Source of the DNA: JAJDXW01 sp965243335
GTDB taxonomy: Bacteria; Pseudomonadota; Gammaproteobacteria; HK1
NCBI GenBank assembly: GCA_965243335.1
Contig: OZ251545.1
Location: 3,906,001-3,970,000, forward strand
Direction of reading: 5' to 3'
Length of the DNA stretch: 64,000 nt
Under the pieces are notes generated by a model that was not told where the DNA came from, searched no databases, and saw only the letters and a list, made by a program, of their open reading frames with translations. This document shows positions 1-8,521 of this stretch, in pieces; position 1 is the stretch's first letter, and the number at the start of each line of letters is the position of its first letter. Position numbers and translations under genes: made by a program.

Positions 1-601
1 ACTCGGAGCAGGGCGGGAAGCCGCCCGGAAGGTAGACCCGGCGGCACTCGTCGTCGTCCGCGAGGCGCGCGGCGGTCGAAGCGATCTTGAGGGTCGCGTA
101 CCAGTCCGCGTCGAGCCCGCGCTCGGCGAGCTCGACGGCGGGGGCGAGGCAGTCCGCCCACGCGCGGGTTCCGAACCGTTCGAGGGCCGCCGCCGCCCCG
201 GCTGCGTAAGTTGGAACCGCGATCGAGAGCGGGCCGGACACGTTCCGGTCCTCCTTGACGGCCGGCCAGTGGAAGAGGTCGGACCCGCGGCCCTCGTCCA
301 GGGGGTAGTCGGCGGGGTCGAGGTCGCGGGACGCGGCCAGCCCGAAGTCGACCGACCACGCGCGCCCCTCGCCCGCGGGCAGGAACACCATCTGCCCGCA
401 GCCGCCGAGCCCGCTCATCCAGGGCTCCACGGTCCCGAGCACGAACCCGGCGGTCACCGCCGCGTCCACCGCGTTGCCGCCGTCGGCGAGCACCCGGGCC
501 CCGGCCTCGGACGCGAGGTAGTGCTGGGTCGAGACCACCCCGCCGGTGGACCGCGCCTCGGGCTTTCGCACCCGCCAGGTCTCGCGCAGCTTCGCGCTCA
601 C
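1..601 (-). CDS. ggt: Gamma-glutamyltransferase (glutathione hydrolase), N-terminal part, cut by window edge
   Basis: About 200 residues read leftward from a GTG at 601 and run off the window. The N-terminus shows the family block with ASEAGARVL and GGNAVDAAVTAG, followed by GLGGCGQMVFLPAG, as in the large subunit of gamma-glutamyltranspeptidases. These enzymes hydrolyse or transfer the gamma-glutamyl group of glutathione, usually in the periplasm. No clear signal peptide is visible at this start, so this may be a cytoplasmic GGT-like member. The autocatalytic Thr would lie beyond the window. The GTG overlaps the TGA of the upstream acyltransferase by four bases (GTGA), implying translational coupling. 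Confidence 0.85.
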   Translation of the reverse strand, partial: MSAKLRETWRVRKPEARSTGGVVSTQHYLASEAGARVLADGGNAVDAAVTAGFVLGTVEPWMSGLGGCGQMVFLPAGEGRAWSVDFGLAASRDLDPADYPLDEGRGSDLFHWPAVKEDRNVSGPLSIAVPTYAAGAAAALERFGTRAWADCLAPAVELAERGLDADWYATLKIASTAARLADDDECRRVYLPGGFPPCSE

Positions 602-1644
602 CCGTCCTCCTTCCCGCCCCGGCCGGCCCGGCCCGGCTCGCCGTACAGGTCCGGCGCGCCCGGCGGCCGGGTCTTGAACCGGCGGTGCACCCAGAGGTAC
701 TGCTCCGGGCGCGCCCGCGCCCACCGTTCGATGACTTCGTTGACCCGGGCCGCGTCGGCGTGCTCGTCCCCGCCCGGAAAATCCGCGAGGGCGGGCTCGA
801 TCACGACCCGCCACGCGCGCGCGCCGGCCTCCCGCTCGACCCGGAACGGGAGCACCGGCGCGCCGCTCGCGCGCGCGATCCGGGCGGTGGCGGTCAGGGT
901 GGCGGCCGGGCGGCCGAAGAACGGCGCGAACACCCCGTGCCGAAGCCCGAGGTCCTGGTCCGGAGCGTACCACACGGCCCGGTTGGCCCGGAGGCGGCGG
1001 AGCATCCCCCGCACGTCCGCGCGGTCGAGGAGCCGGCCTCCGAAGCGCTGCCGCCCGTCCCGCGAGGCCCGCTCCATCGAGGGGTCCGCGTGGGGGCGGT
1101 ACACGCCGTCCACCGGGGCGTCGATGCCGAGCCGGGCCGCCCCGATCTCCAGGGTCGTGAAATGCCCGGCGAGGAGCAGCGCGCCCCGCCCCCGGGCGAG
1201 GGCCGCGTCGAGGTGCTCGCGGCCGTCCACCCGCACCAGGTCCCGAAGCGCGGCGGGGTCCGCGTACCAGGCGAGGGCGACCTCGATGAGCCCGAACCCG
1301 AGCGAATGGAAATGCCGTTCGAGGAGCGCGCGGCGTCCCCGGCCGTCGAGCGCCGGGAAGCAGTACGCGAGGTTCGCGGCCGCGATCCGGCGCCGGCGCC
1401 GGGCGAGCCCGCGCCACCCCGCGCCGATCAGGCGCGCGGCCCCCGACCGCCATCCGGGCGGGCAGCGGGCGAGGAGCTTGAGCAGCCGGACGAGGGCCCG
1501 GTTCTTCGCCGCCCGGCGGAGCCCCGGCCCGGCCCTCCGCCCCCACCGCCCGGCCGGGGGCGCGGCTGCGGCCCCGGCCGCGCCCTCTGCCGGGCGGGAG
1601 CGGGCGGGCCGCCCCGGGCCGCGCTCGTCCCGGCCGCCTTCCAC
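598..1644 (-). CDS. LpxL/LpxM-family lipid A acyltransferase
   Basis: Member of the HtrB/LpxL family, which transfers a secondary acyl chain to lipid A at the inner membrane. Around residue 160 it has the HX4E signature in GHFTTLEIG. It also has the usual ANLAYCFP block, the APDQDLG block and the C-terminal YLWVHRRFKTRP motif. The open frame reaches 1842, but the part upstream of 1644 lies in a direct repeat and an unrelated reading frame. I chose the GTG at 1644, which gives 348 aa. Before the cassette upstream was inserted, this GTG would have lain two bases after the decarboxylase stop. The first 60 residues are Ala/Arg/Gly-rich without the usual N-terminal membrane helix, so the true start is uncertain. 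The stop overlaps the ggt start. Confidence 0.8.
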   Translation of the reverse strand: MEGGRDERGPGRPARSRPAEGAAGAAAAPPAGRWGRRAGPGLRRAAKNRALVRLLKLLARCPPGWRSGAARLIGAGWRGLARRRRRIAAANLAYCFPALDGRGRRALLERHFHSLGFGLIEVALAWYADPAALRDLVRVDGREHLDAALARGRGALLLAGHFTTLEIGAARLGIDAPVDGVYRPHADPSMERASRDGRQRFGGRLLDRADVRGMLRRLRANRAVWYAPDQDLGLRHGVFAPFFGRPAATLTATARIARASGAPVLPFRVEREAGARAWRVVIEPALADFPGGDEHADAARVNEVIERWARARPEQYLWVHRRFKTRPPGAPDLYGEPGRAGRGGKEDG

Positions 1645-1658
1645 GATCAGGGCGCGAG
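1548..1658. repeat. 111-bp direct repeat, copy A (left border of the NYN cassette)
   Basis: This copy matches 3507-3617 in the same orientation over 111 bases, with one difference noted by eye. Read on the minus strand the repeat starts with L-A-P-stop and the TGATCGTG junction, then runs into the N-terminal codons of the lpxL-like gene. The two copies bracket about 1.96 kb of unrelated genes. Confidence 0.85.
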
Positions 1659-1880
1659 GCCCCGGTTCCCGCCGTTCGCCTTCGCGCCGCGCTCCCACTT
1701 GTGCGGCGGGCAGGCGTGCGAGATCGTTCCCTCTCGGCTGGCCCGCACGACCCGTGCCAGCTCGAACCGCTTCTCCGGCGCCCGGGGAGGAGCCCCCGGC
1801 TCGAGAAAGTAGCCACGCGACAGCTCGTGCTCGATCACGCACCAGTCCCCGCGGCGCGGCCTGGTCCTGGTTTCACTCAT
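1647..1880 (-). CDS. Hypothetical protein, 77 aa, C-terminus supplied by the direct repeat
   Basis: Starts MSETRTRPRRGDWCVIEHEL and ends ...RGLAP. No known family was recognised. The middle (FELARVVRASREGTISHA) looks like a small beta-rich protein. The last three codons and the stop fall inside the direct repeat, in the same frame the decarboxylase uses for its own LAP-stop, so the natural 3' end was probably replaced when the cassette integrated. It lies 4 bases downstream of the 134-aa gene, in an operon-like arrangement. Confidence 0.5.
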   Translation of the reverse strand: MSETRTRPRRGDWCVIEHELSRGYFLEPGAPPRAPEKRFELARVVRASREGTISHACPPHKWERGAKANGGNRGLAP

Positions 1881-1884
1881 TCTG

Positions 1885-2289
1885 CTACCTCGGGGCGTTG
1901 CGTGCGACCTGCCGCTCGGCTTCCTCGAGACGGCCTTGCCAGATCCCCACTTCCTGGGCGGCTTGCATGAGGTCCTTCACATCCTCCTGGCGCGGGTCCA
2001 TCGCGGCGCGCTGCTCATCGGCGAAGTCATGCCCGTAGCGCGCGAACGCCTCGACAAGCTGCTGCCGCCACCCGCCGTCCAGTTTCGTCACCTCCTGGTA
2101 CGCCTCCGAGAGCTTCGAGAGGCGGATGTTCGGGTCTCTTTTGTACGGGTCCGAATCGGGCCGGAGGAATTCCTCCATCGCCGTGTGCATCTCTTTGCGC
2201 TGGCAGTCGAGCCGGGCTTTCGTCCCGAAGCAGGACTCCACCGCCTTCACCAGCCGTTTCTCCGCCGTGGCGTTCGGGACTGTCGTCAT
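1885..2289 (-). CDS. Hypothetical helical protein, 134 aa
   Basis: Starts MTTVPNATAEKRLVKAVESC. It is charged, mostly helical in appearance, with a Gln/Glu-rich C-terminus (QAAQEVGIWQGRLEEAERQV) typical of a short coiled coil. There is no signal peptide or membrane segment and no family was recognised. Amino-acid use is balanced rather than the Ala/Arg/Gly/Pro-rich composition of antisense frames, which supports real coding. It sits between the oxygenase remnant and the 77-aa gene within the repeat-bounded cassette. Confidence 0.6.
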   Translation of the reverse strand: MTTVPNATAEKRLVKAVESCFGTKARLDCQRKEMHTAMEEFLRPDSDPYKRDPNIRLSKLSEAYQEVTKLDGGWRQQLVEAFARYGHDFADEQRAAMDPRQEDVKDLMQAAQEVGIWQGRLEEAERQVARNAPR

Positions 2290-2314
2290 TGGTCTCTCCC
2301 CCTCGCTTCGCCCT

Positions 2315-2589
2315 TCACCGGCGCCACCGATTCAGCATGTACCGCACGGCCAGACGGCTCCCGCGCGTCAATGGCCGCACCCTGTGCGGGACTCCCGTCC
2401 AGAACGCGAGCAGGGCGTTGCGCCGGACGGGGTGGACGACGCCCCCCGGGCCTCGCCGCCCTCGACCGAGGCGGCGACCTCGAGCTCGCCTCCCCTCGAA
2501 GTCGCCACCATACCAGAGCACCCGGAGTTTGGAGCGAGAAGTTGTGGATCGCGCGGCGGCCCGTGCCTCCGTCCGCACCACGAGATCAA
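2315..2589 (-). pseudogene. Remnant of a 2-oxoglutarate/Fe(II) oxygenase (prolyl 4-hydroxylase-like)
   Basis: Two minus-strand frames give complementary pieces of the C-terminal half of a P4H-type oxygenase. One frame reads LRVLWYGGDFEG and another continues GGELEV. The final stretch returns to the first frame with NALLAFWTGVPHRVRPLTRG and ends at the stop at 2315. The distal HxV...G-R pattern is the iron/2-oxoglutarate-binding end of the double-stranded beta-helix. The N-terminal half with the HxD motif is absent. Frame changes plus truncation make this a decayed gene, though a sequencing error cannot be excluded. Confidence 0.55.
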
Positions 2590-2592
2590 CGA

Positions 2593-3234
2593 TTACCTCT
2601 CTCCTTGCGCCAGCCGAAAACTCTCGCGCAGCTCCGGAATACCAATCTCTCCCCAACACTTCCCGGCAAGGTCCGCCCCCTGCGGCGGGAACCGCCCGTG
2701 AATCACCTTGATCCCCCGCGTCGCAAGAAACTCCGCCAACGGAACGAAGTCGCGATCCGACGACACCAGCACCGCGACATCGTAGCTCCCGGCCCATGCA
2801 AGGCTGATCATGTCCGTCGCGATCCGGACGTCGACCCCCTTCTCCTCCGTCCCTCTCATGTCGCTTCCGCAAACCGGACAGATCGGAACTTCCTCGTAGC
2901 AATGCGGGCATTTCGGGGGCGAACGCTTCTTCGGTCGCGGGACAATCGACACCCTTACCCCCGGAAACCGCGCCACCACCCCCGTTGCCCACCGGTGCAT
3001 ATTCCGATCCTTCTCGCTCCTCGGATCATAGGAACCATACAGGTTCAGCCCTTGGTAGTCCGCGGCCGCTCCACCTTCGATCTTCTCGATAGCCGCCGAC
3101 GCGAGCGCCGGTCCGAGCTGCGACCAGTCGGTCCGGAACGCGGTCTCGATGCTCCGCATCAAGAGCGTGTAGTTCCAGAAATCGACAAATATCCTGACCC
3201 GGTGCCGGCGATCGGGTGCTCTGCGCCGGGGCAT
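2593..3234 (-). CDS. NYN-domain (PIN-like) ribonuclease with zinc ribbon
   Basis: 213 aa from the ATG at 3234. The N-terminal RIFVDFWNYTLLM block carries the first conserved Asp. KGVDVRIATDMISLA and AVLVSSDRDFVPLAEFLATR supply the other acidic residues of the NYN/LabA-like metal-dependent RNase fold. In the middle, CPHC...CPVCG forms a four-Cys zinc ribbon. NYN proteins cleave structured RNA; several act in stress or defence settings. The open frame extends upstream to 3648, but there it only reads through the 111-bp repeat, so the internal ATG is preferred. This is the largest intact gene of the cassette. Between 3235 and 3506 I see no other gene. Confidence 0.8.
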   Translation of the reverse strand: MPRRRAPDRRHRVRIFVDFWNYTLLMRSIETAFRTDWSQLGPALASAAIEKIEGGAAADYQGLNLYGSYDPRSEKDRNMHRWATGVVARFPGVRVSIVPRPKKRSPPKCPHCYEEVPICPVCGSDMRGTEEKGVDVRIATDMISLAWAGSYDVAVLVSSDRDFVPLAEFLATRGIKVIHGRFPPQGADLAGKCWGEIGIPELRESFRLAQGER

Positions 3235-3506
3235 TTCGAATCTCAAGGCCTCGTTGGAAAGATTCAGGGACGCACGAGGCGTCCCTGGCGTCGTATTGAT
3301 CGGACCCCGGTGGTCCCTGTCTGGGCGGTGGTCCGATGGGTAGTCGTCATGGGGAGTGTGCGACCTTCCTTTACTGCCGTCAACCCCCTCAGCCCAATCA
3401 CCCTCGTCGAGACCCGTGACCGTCCTCGGGACGGGAAAATGGGGGCGTCGCCCTCCCCTGCGCCGTGCCGACGACGAGCGCGGCCGGGGATTTCGGGAAG
3501 GGGACG

Positions 3507-3617
3507 GCCCGGCCGGGGGCGCGGCTGCGGCCCCGGCCGCGCCCTCTGCCGGGCGGGGGCGGGCGGGCCGCCCCGGGCCGCGCTCGTCCCGGCCGCCTTC
3601 CACGATCAGGGCGCGAG
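3507..3617. repeat. 111-bp direct repeat, copy B (right border of the NYN cassette)
   Basis: Second copy of the 1548-1658 sequence. It contains the final codons and TGA of the decarboxylase and about 100 bases beyond it. Confidence 0.85.
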
Positions 3618-5027
3618 CCCCCTCGCGATCTCCCGGATCGCGTCCCACGCCGCCTCGACGTGGCGGCGCTCAGTGGTCGTCTGCCCCACGCAGAAGCGGA
3701 TGACGTAGGCCCCGTCCACGCGGGTCTGGGTCAGGTACAGCCGCCCGCTGTCGTTCAGGGCGCGGAGGAGCCGGTCGTTGAGGTCGTCGAGGCGCCGCGC
3801 GTCGTCGACCCCGGCGGGACGGTAGCGGAAGCACAGCAGTGCGAGGCGCGGCGGGGTGACCAGCTCGAAATCCGCCTCGGCCTCGATGGCGGCCGCGAGC
3901 TCCCCGGCCAGGGCGACGTGGCGGCGCACCAGCGCCCGCAGCCCCTCGACCCCGTAGCTCCGGATCACGAACCAGAGCTTCAGGGCGCGGAACCGGCGGC
4001 CGAGGGCGATGCCCCAGTCGCGGTAGTCGATGACCCGCCCGTGCTCCGTGGTCCGCAGGTACTCGGGCGCGATCTCGAACGTGCGGACGTAGGCGGCGGG
4101 GTCGCGCACGAAGTGGGCCGAGCAGTCGAAGTTGACCATCATCCACTTGTGCGGGTTGACCACGAAGCTGTCCGCGTGCTCGACCCCCGCGAGCATCCCG
4201 CGGAACTCGGGGGCGATGGCCGCCGTGCCCGCCCACGCCGCGTCCACGTGGAGCATGAGGCCGCGGCCCCGGCAGATCTCGCCGACCCGGTCCAGCCGGT
4301 CGAAGCCCGACGCGCCGGTGGTCCCCACGGTGGCGACGGCGAGGATCGGCTTCGCCCCGGCGGCCGCGTCCCGCTCGACGGCCGCCGCCAGCGCGCCGCA
4401 CCTCATGCCGCCGTCCTCGCCGACCGGGATCGCCCGCAGGCTCTCGCTCCCGAGCCCCGCGATGCGCACCGCCTTCTCGACCGAGGAATGGGCCTCGACC
4501 GAGGTATAGAGCCGGAGCCGGTCGTCGCCCGACACCCCGCGGCGGTTCGCCGCGAACCCGGTCGCCCGCTCCCGGGCGGCGAGGATGGCGCACAGGGTCG
4601 CGCTCGACGCGGTGTCCTGGATGACCCCGGAGAAGCCCTCCGGGAGCCCGATCATCTGGCGCAGCCAGTCGAGGACCCGGGTCTCGAGCTCCGTGCCGGC
4701 GGGCGAGGTCTGCCACAACATGCAATTGACGCCGAGGGCGGCGGTCAGCATCTCGGCGAGCACCGAGGGCGGGCTCGAGTTGGCGGGAAAGTAGGCGTAG
4801 AACGAGGGGTGCTGCCAGTGGGTGACCCCGGGGAGGAGGTCGCGCTCGAAGTCGGCGAAGATCCGCTCGAACGGCTCGCCCGCCTCCGGCGGGGCGGGGG
4901 GCAGCCGGTCCGCGATCTCGCCCGGGCGGACGCCGGAGCGCACCGGCCGGGACTCGACCGTCTCCAGGTAGTCGGCCATCCAGTCCACGAGGCGGTGCGC
5001 GTGGCGGCGGTATTCGGCGACGTCCAT
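3606..5027 (-). CDS. Group II PLP-dependent amino-acid decarboxylase (aromatic-L-amino-acid/tyrosine decarboxylase family)
   Basis: 473 aa, the usual length of the family. HWQHPSFYAYFPANSSPPS and ELETRVLDWLRQMIGLP are the standard N-terminal blocks. DTASSATLCAILAARERA and VATVGTTGASGFDRLD line the cofactor site. HVDAAWAG holds the Asp that contacts the pyridine nitrogen. NPHKWMMVNFD, near residue 295, holds the PLP lysine. Likely substrates are aromatic amino acids, but the exact one cannot be read from sequence. The start at 5027 was chosen because MDVAEYRRHAHRLVDWMADY is the canonical N-terminus. It lies 5 bases after the gpsA stop, in the same operon. Confidence 0.9.
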   Translation of the reverse strand: MDVAEYRRHAHRLVDWMADYLETVESRPVRSGVRPGEIADRLPPAPPEAGEPFERIFADFERDLLPGVTHWQHPSFYAYFPANSSPPSVLAEMLTAALGVNCMLWQTSPAGTELETRVLDWLRQMIGLPEGFSGVIQDTASSATLCAILAARERATGFAANRRGVSGDDRLRLYTSVEAHSSVEKAVRIAGLGSESLRAIPVGEDGGMRCGALAAAVERDAAAGAKPILAVATVGTTGASGFDRLDRVGEICRGRGLMLHVDAAWAGTAAIAPEFRGMLAGVEHADSFVVNPHKWMMVNFDCSAHFVRDPAAYVRTFEIAPEYLRTTEHGRVIDYRDWGIALGRRFRALKLWFVIRSYGVEGLRALVRRHVALAGELAAAIEAEADFELVTPPRLALLCFRYRPAGVDDARRLDDLNDRLLRALNDSGRLYLTQTRVDGAYVIRFCVGQTTTERRHVEAAWDAIREIARGLAP

Positions 5028-5032
5028 CGGCC

Positions 5033-6043
5033 TTACTCCCAACCTTGCTCGGCTTGGTACTCGGCGGCGGGGGCGCGGGCGAGCAGGGCCTCGACCGCCG
5101 CCGCGGGGGTCGCGTCCCCGCCGACGACGGCCGCCACCTGTTCGGTGATCGGCATCTCGATCCCGCACCGCTCCGCGATCCCGAGCAGCACGGGAGCGGC
5201 GGTGGCCCCCTCGACCACCGGCCCGGCGCGCTCCCGCGCCTCGTCCGGGGTCCGCCCGGCCGCGAGGGCGAGCCCGAAGCGGCGGTTGCGGGACTGGTCG
5301 TCGGTGCAGGTGAGGACGAGGTCGCCGAGCCCCGCGAGCCCCATCAGGGTCGCGGGCCGGGCCCCCGCGATCCGCCCGAGGCGCAGCATCTCGCCGAGCC
5401 CCCGGGAGACGATCGCGGCCCGCGCATTGGCCCCGAGCCCGAGCCCGTCCGCGGCCCCCGCGGCTACTGCGAGGACGTTCTTGACCGCGCCGCCCAGCGA
5501 GACCCCGACCACGTCGTCGTTCGCGTAGGCGCGAAAGCGCGGGCCGTGGAGGAGCCCGGAGAGCCGCCGGGCGCGTTCGGGGTCGGGGCACGCGACGGCC
5601 ACCGCCGCGGGGAGCCCGGCCGCCACCTCGCCGGCGAAGGTCGGCCCCGACACGACCGCGGCCCGCGCCGCGCTGCCGAGGGCGTCCACCGCCGCCTCGT
5701 GCAGCCAGCGGCCGGTCTCCGGCTCGAGGCCCTTGGTCGCCCACGCGACCCCGGTACGGGTCCGGGCCGCGCCCGCCACCCGCCCGATCACCTCCCGGAA
5801 CGCGTGGCTCGGAACCGCGATCAGGACCTCGTCGGCGCGCTCCACCGCCTCCTCCAGCCCGGACTCGATCGAGAGCTCTTGAGGGAAGGAGTGACCGGGG
5901 AGGTGGCGGCGGTTCTCGCGCTCCCGCGCCAGCCGGGCGGCCGTGTCCCCGTCCCGGGCCCAGAGGAGCGCCGGGAAGCCGTTCCGGGTGAGGAGCAGGG
6001 CGAGCGCGGTCCCCCAGGCGCCGGCGCCGAGAACCGCGATCAC
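5033..6043 (-). CDS. gpsA: Glycerol-3-phosphate dehydrogenase [NAD(P)+]
   Basis: Makes sn-glycerol 3-phosphate for phospholipid synthesis. GAGAWGTALA is the nucleotide-binding loop at the N-terminus. ATKGLEPETG, VVSGPTFAGEVA, GGAVKNVLAVAAG (with the catalytic Lys), GLAGLGDLVLTC and SRNRRFG are all in family order. The GTG at 6043 puts VIAVLGAG at the N-terminus, as in other GpsA proteins, and gives 336 aa. An ATG at 6133 would add a Pro/Gly-rich leader that looks non-coding. It follows secB, the usual gammaproteobacterial neighbour. Confidence 0.93.
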   Translation of the reverse strand: MIAVLGAGAWGTALALLLTRNGFPALLWARDGDTAARLARERENRRHLPGHSFPQELSIESGLEEAVERADEVLIAVPSHAFREVIGRVAGAARTRTGVAWATKGLEPETGRWLHEAAVDALGSAARAAVVSGPTFAGEVAAGLPAAVAVACPDPERARRLSGLLHGPRFRAYANDDVVGVSLGGAVKNVLAVAAGAADGLGLGANARAAIVSRGLGEMLRLGRIAGARPATLMGLAGLGDLVLTCTDDQSRNRRFGLALAAGRTPDEARERAGPVVEGATAAPVLLGIAERCGIEMPITEQVAAVVGGDATPAAAVEALLARAPAAEYQAEQGWE

Positions 6044-6166
6044 CCGCCGGCCGCTCCCCGCGCCGGAACCCCACTCCGAACCCGGAGCCGGAACCGGACC
6101 CGCTCCCGGCCCCGGACGCCGGCCAGGGGACACGGATGCGACAGGCTCATCCGGGCGCCGGCCCCG

Positions 6167-6595
6167 TCAGCCGGCGGGCTCCGCCGCCGCGGCGGCCTGC
6201 TGCCGGCGCCAGATCTCCTCGAAATCGGCCGGCTGCATGAGGAAGGGCGGGAACCCGCCCCGCACCGAGAGTGCGGTCACCGTCTCGCGGGCGTAGGGAT
6301 ACAGCACTTCGGGGCAGGTCACCGCGAGCGCCCGCGGGATCTCTTCGTCCGTCGCTCCGGTGAGCGCGAACAGCCCCCCGACGGCGACCTCGATCACCAT
6401 CGCCGGGCGCCCGCCGAGACGCGCTTCGACGTTCACGTGGAGGACCGATTCGACGAGTCCGTCCTCGAAGCGGGAGCCGCCGGCGTGCATCCGCATGTCG
6501 ACCTCCGGCCTCCACTCCTCGCCGAACACGGCCGGCGAGAGCGGGTTCTCGAGCGAGAGGTCCTTGGTGTAGACGCGCACGAGCTCGAGCTTCAC
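6167..6595 (-). CDS. secB: Protein-export chaperone SecB
   Basis: 142 aa (about 155 in E. coli). SecB tetramers hold preproteins unfolded and deliver them to SecA. The diagnostic VYTKDLSLENPLSP start and GGFPPFLMQPADFEEIW near the C-terminus are present, as is CPEVLYPYARETV. Located between the rhodanese gene and gpsA; the glutaredoxin gene often found in this cluster is missing. Confidence 0.93.
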   Translation of the reverse strand: MKLELVRVYTKDLSLENPLSPAVFGEEWRPEVDMRMHAGGSRFEDGLVESVLHVNVEARLGGRPAMVIEVAVGGLFALTGATDEEIPRALAVTCPEVLYPYARETVTALSVRGGFPPFLMQPADFEEIWRRQQAAAAAEPAG

Positions 6596-6652
6596 GGGGT
6601 CGGTCCTGCGGGGCGGCGGGGAGAGGGGAGGGGACGACGGGCGGCGCCGCGG

Positions 6653-7072
6653 TCATTCCTTCGTCAGGGGGAGGTCCGCGTTCTGCCACGCCACCATCCC
6701 CCCTTGCAGGCGGTGCACCTGCTCGAACCCTTCGGTCCGGAGGCGCCGGGCGGCGGCAGCCGACTGCTGGCCGGTCCGGCAGGCCGCGATCACGGGCTTT
6801 CGCCGGTACTTCTCCAGCCGGCGGAGGCGGCCCTCGATCTGGTCGAAGGGCACGTGGACCGCGTTGACGACGTGGCCGTTGCGGAACTCGCCGTCGGAGC
6901 GGAGATCGATGACCACCGCATCCTCGCGGCTGATGAGCCGGACCGCGTCGGCGGGCGAGAGCTGGCCCGGTCCGGTGGTCGAGACCGAGGTCCACACGAG
7001 CGCCCCGAGGAGCCCGAGAAAGAGCAGGACGAGGACCGCGTTGTCGAGCGCGAAGGCGGCGAGCTGTTCCAT
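6653..7072 (-). CDS. Membrane-anchored rhodanese-like sulfurtransferase (YibN type)
   Basis: 139 aa from the ATG at 7072. One N-terminal membrane segment (AVLVLLFLGLLGALVW) is followed by a single rhodanese domain. VIDLRSDGEFRNGHVVNAVH and the active-site loop ACRTGQQSA, with its Cys, are intact. It is first in the minus-strand run that continues into secB and gpsA, as YibN is in many gammaproteobacteria. The start coincides with the divergent ctpA promoter region on the other side. Confidence 0.85.
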   Translation of the reverse strand: MEQLAAFALDNAVLVLLFLGLLGALVWTSVSTTGPGQLSPADAVRLISREDAVVIDLRSDGEFRNGHVVNAVHVPFDQIEGRLRRLEKYRRKPVIAACRTGQQSAAAARRLRTEGFEQVHRLQGGMVAWQNADLPLTKE

Positions 7073-7141
7073 GGGAGCCCGGTATGCGGGGAATGCGGGG
7101 AGGCGGGAGGTCCGGCGCGCGCCCGGAAGGTTCGGTACGGG

Positions 7142-7180
7142 TATATTAGCCGTGCGCGCGGCAAACGCCAAAGGAATTCG
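7142..7180 (+). promoter_or_regulatory. Putative ctpA promoter (-10) and ribosome binding site
   Basis: TATATT at 7142-7147 fits a sigma-70 -10 box in otherwise GC-rich DNA; no convincing -35 is visible. AAGGAATTCG immediately before the ATG provides a ribosome binding site. Confidence 0.5.
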
Positions 7181-8509
7181 ATGAACACATGCACCGGGCT
7201 GATCGGACGCATCGGTCGGGCCGCCGCGCTCGCGGCCGGGCTCGTGCTCGCGGCCGGGCTCGTGCTGCCGGCGAAGCCCGCGCTCGCGGCGGAGCCGGAG
7301 GCGGGCGGCGAGTCGAAGACCCTGCCGGTCGACCAGCTCAAGGCCTTCGGCGAGGTGTTCGACCTCGTGAAGGAGCAGTACATCCAGCCGGCGGACGACC
7401 GGAAGCTCCTGGAGGACGCGATCCGGGGCATGGTGGGCGGCCTCGACCCGCATTCCGCCTACCTCACCGTCCAGGAGCACCAGGAGCTCCAGGAAGGCGC
7501 TTCGGGCGAATTCGGCGGGCTCGGCATCGAGATCACGGCCGAGGACGGCCTCATCCGCATCATCACCCCGCTCGACGACAGCCCGGCCGCCGAAGCGGGC
7601 CTCCTGCCGGGAGACCTCGTGACCCGGGTGGACGGGGAATCGGTGCGCGACCTCACCGCGGCCGAGGCCGCGAAGCGGATCCGGGGCGAGCCGGGCGCCC
7701 CGGTCACCCTGACGATCGTGCGCGAGGGCGAGGACGGGCCGATCGAGTTCACCATCGTCCGGGACATCGTCGAGGTCGCGAGCGTCAGGTCCGAGCTCGT
7801 CGCGCCGGGCTTCGCGCGCATCCGGGTCTCGCGCTTCCAGTCCCGGACCGGGGCGCGCCTCCTGGACGAGATCCGCAGCGTCGAGGAGGCGAACGGCGGC
7901 CCGCTGTCGGGAGCGGTCCTCGACCTGCGGAACAACCCCGGGGGCGTCCTGTCCGGGGCGGTCTCCGTCGCCGACGCGTTCCTCGACGGCGGGCTCATCG
8001 TCTACACCGAGGGCCGGGACCCCGAGTCGCGCGAGGAGTACTACGCCAAGCCGTCCGACTTCCTGGCCGGCGTCCCCATCGTCGCCCTGGTCAACGGCGG
8101 GTCCGCCTCCGCGGCCGAGATCGTCGCCGGCGCCCTCCAGGACCGCGGGCGGGCGGTGATCGCGGGGACCCGGACGTTCGGCAAGGGCTCGGTCCAGACC
8201 ATCGTGACCCTGGACGACGGCTCGGCGCTCAAGCTCACCACCTCCCGCTACTACACCCCGTCCGGGCACTCGATCCAGGCGCGGGGCATCATTCCCGACA
8301 TCGAGCTTCCCGCGCTCCGCATCGAGGCGGCGGAGCGCGCGAGCTCGATCCTCGAGGGCAACCTCCCGGGGCACCTGGAGAGCGACGCCGCGGCCCCCGC
8401 GGAAGCTGGTACCGGGGCCGCCGCCGAATCGCTCGCGGTGGAAGACTTCCCGCTCTTCCAGGCCGTCAACCTTCTGAAGGGGCTCGCGCTACAGCGACCG
8501 GGGGCCTGA
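7181..8509 (+). CDS. ctpA: S41-family C-terminal processing peptidase
   Basis: 442 aa. A signal peptide (Ala/Leu-rich, ending near PALAAEP) sends it to the periplasm. The N-terminal block LVKEQYIQPADDRKLLEDAI and MVGGLDPHSAYL precede a PDZ domain (about residues 100-190). The S41 catalytic core follows: GGSASAAEIVAGALQD with the nucleophile Ser near residue 309, and RTFGKGSVQT with the general-base Lys near 334. These proteases trim periplasmic and envelope proteins, including peptidoglycan hydrolases and photosystem or lipoprotein precursors depending on the organism. Divergent from the rhodanese-secB run, a common arrangement. Confidence 0.92.
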   Translation: MNTCTGLIGRIGRAAALAAGLVLAAGLVLPAKPALAAEPEAGGESKTLPVDQLKAFGEVFDLVKEQYIQPADDRKLLEDAIRGMVGGLDPHSAYLTVQEHQELQEGASGEFGGLGIEITAEDGLIRIITPLDDSPAAEAGLLPGDLVTRVDGESVRDLTAAEAAKRIRGEPGAPVTLTIVREGEDGPIEFTIVRDIVEVASVRSELVAPGFARIRVSRFQSRTGARLLDEIRSVEEANGGPLSGAVLDLRNNPGGVLSGAVSVADAFLDGGLIVYTEGRDPESREEYYAKPSDFLAGVPIVALVNGGSASAAEIVAGALQDRGRAVIAGTRTFGKGSVQTIVTLDDGSALKLTTSRYYTPSGHSIQARGIIPDIELPALRIEAAERASSILEGNLPGHLESDAAAPAEAGTGAAAESLAVEDFPLFQAVNLLKGLALQRPGA

Positions 8510-8521
8510 ACGGCCGAAGCC

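Noticed and set aside
5045..7180. Plus-strand extension of the ctpA frame for more than 2 kb upstream
   Set aside because: The upstream part is antisense to gpsA, secB and the rhodanese; a signal peptide and ribosome binding site fix the start at 7181.
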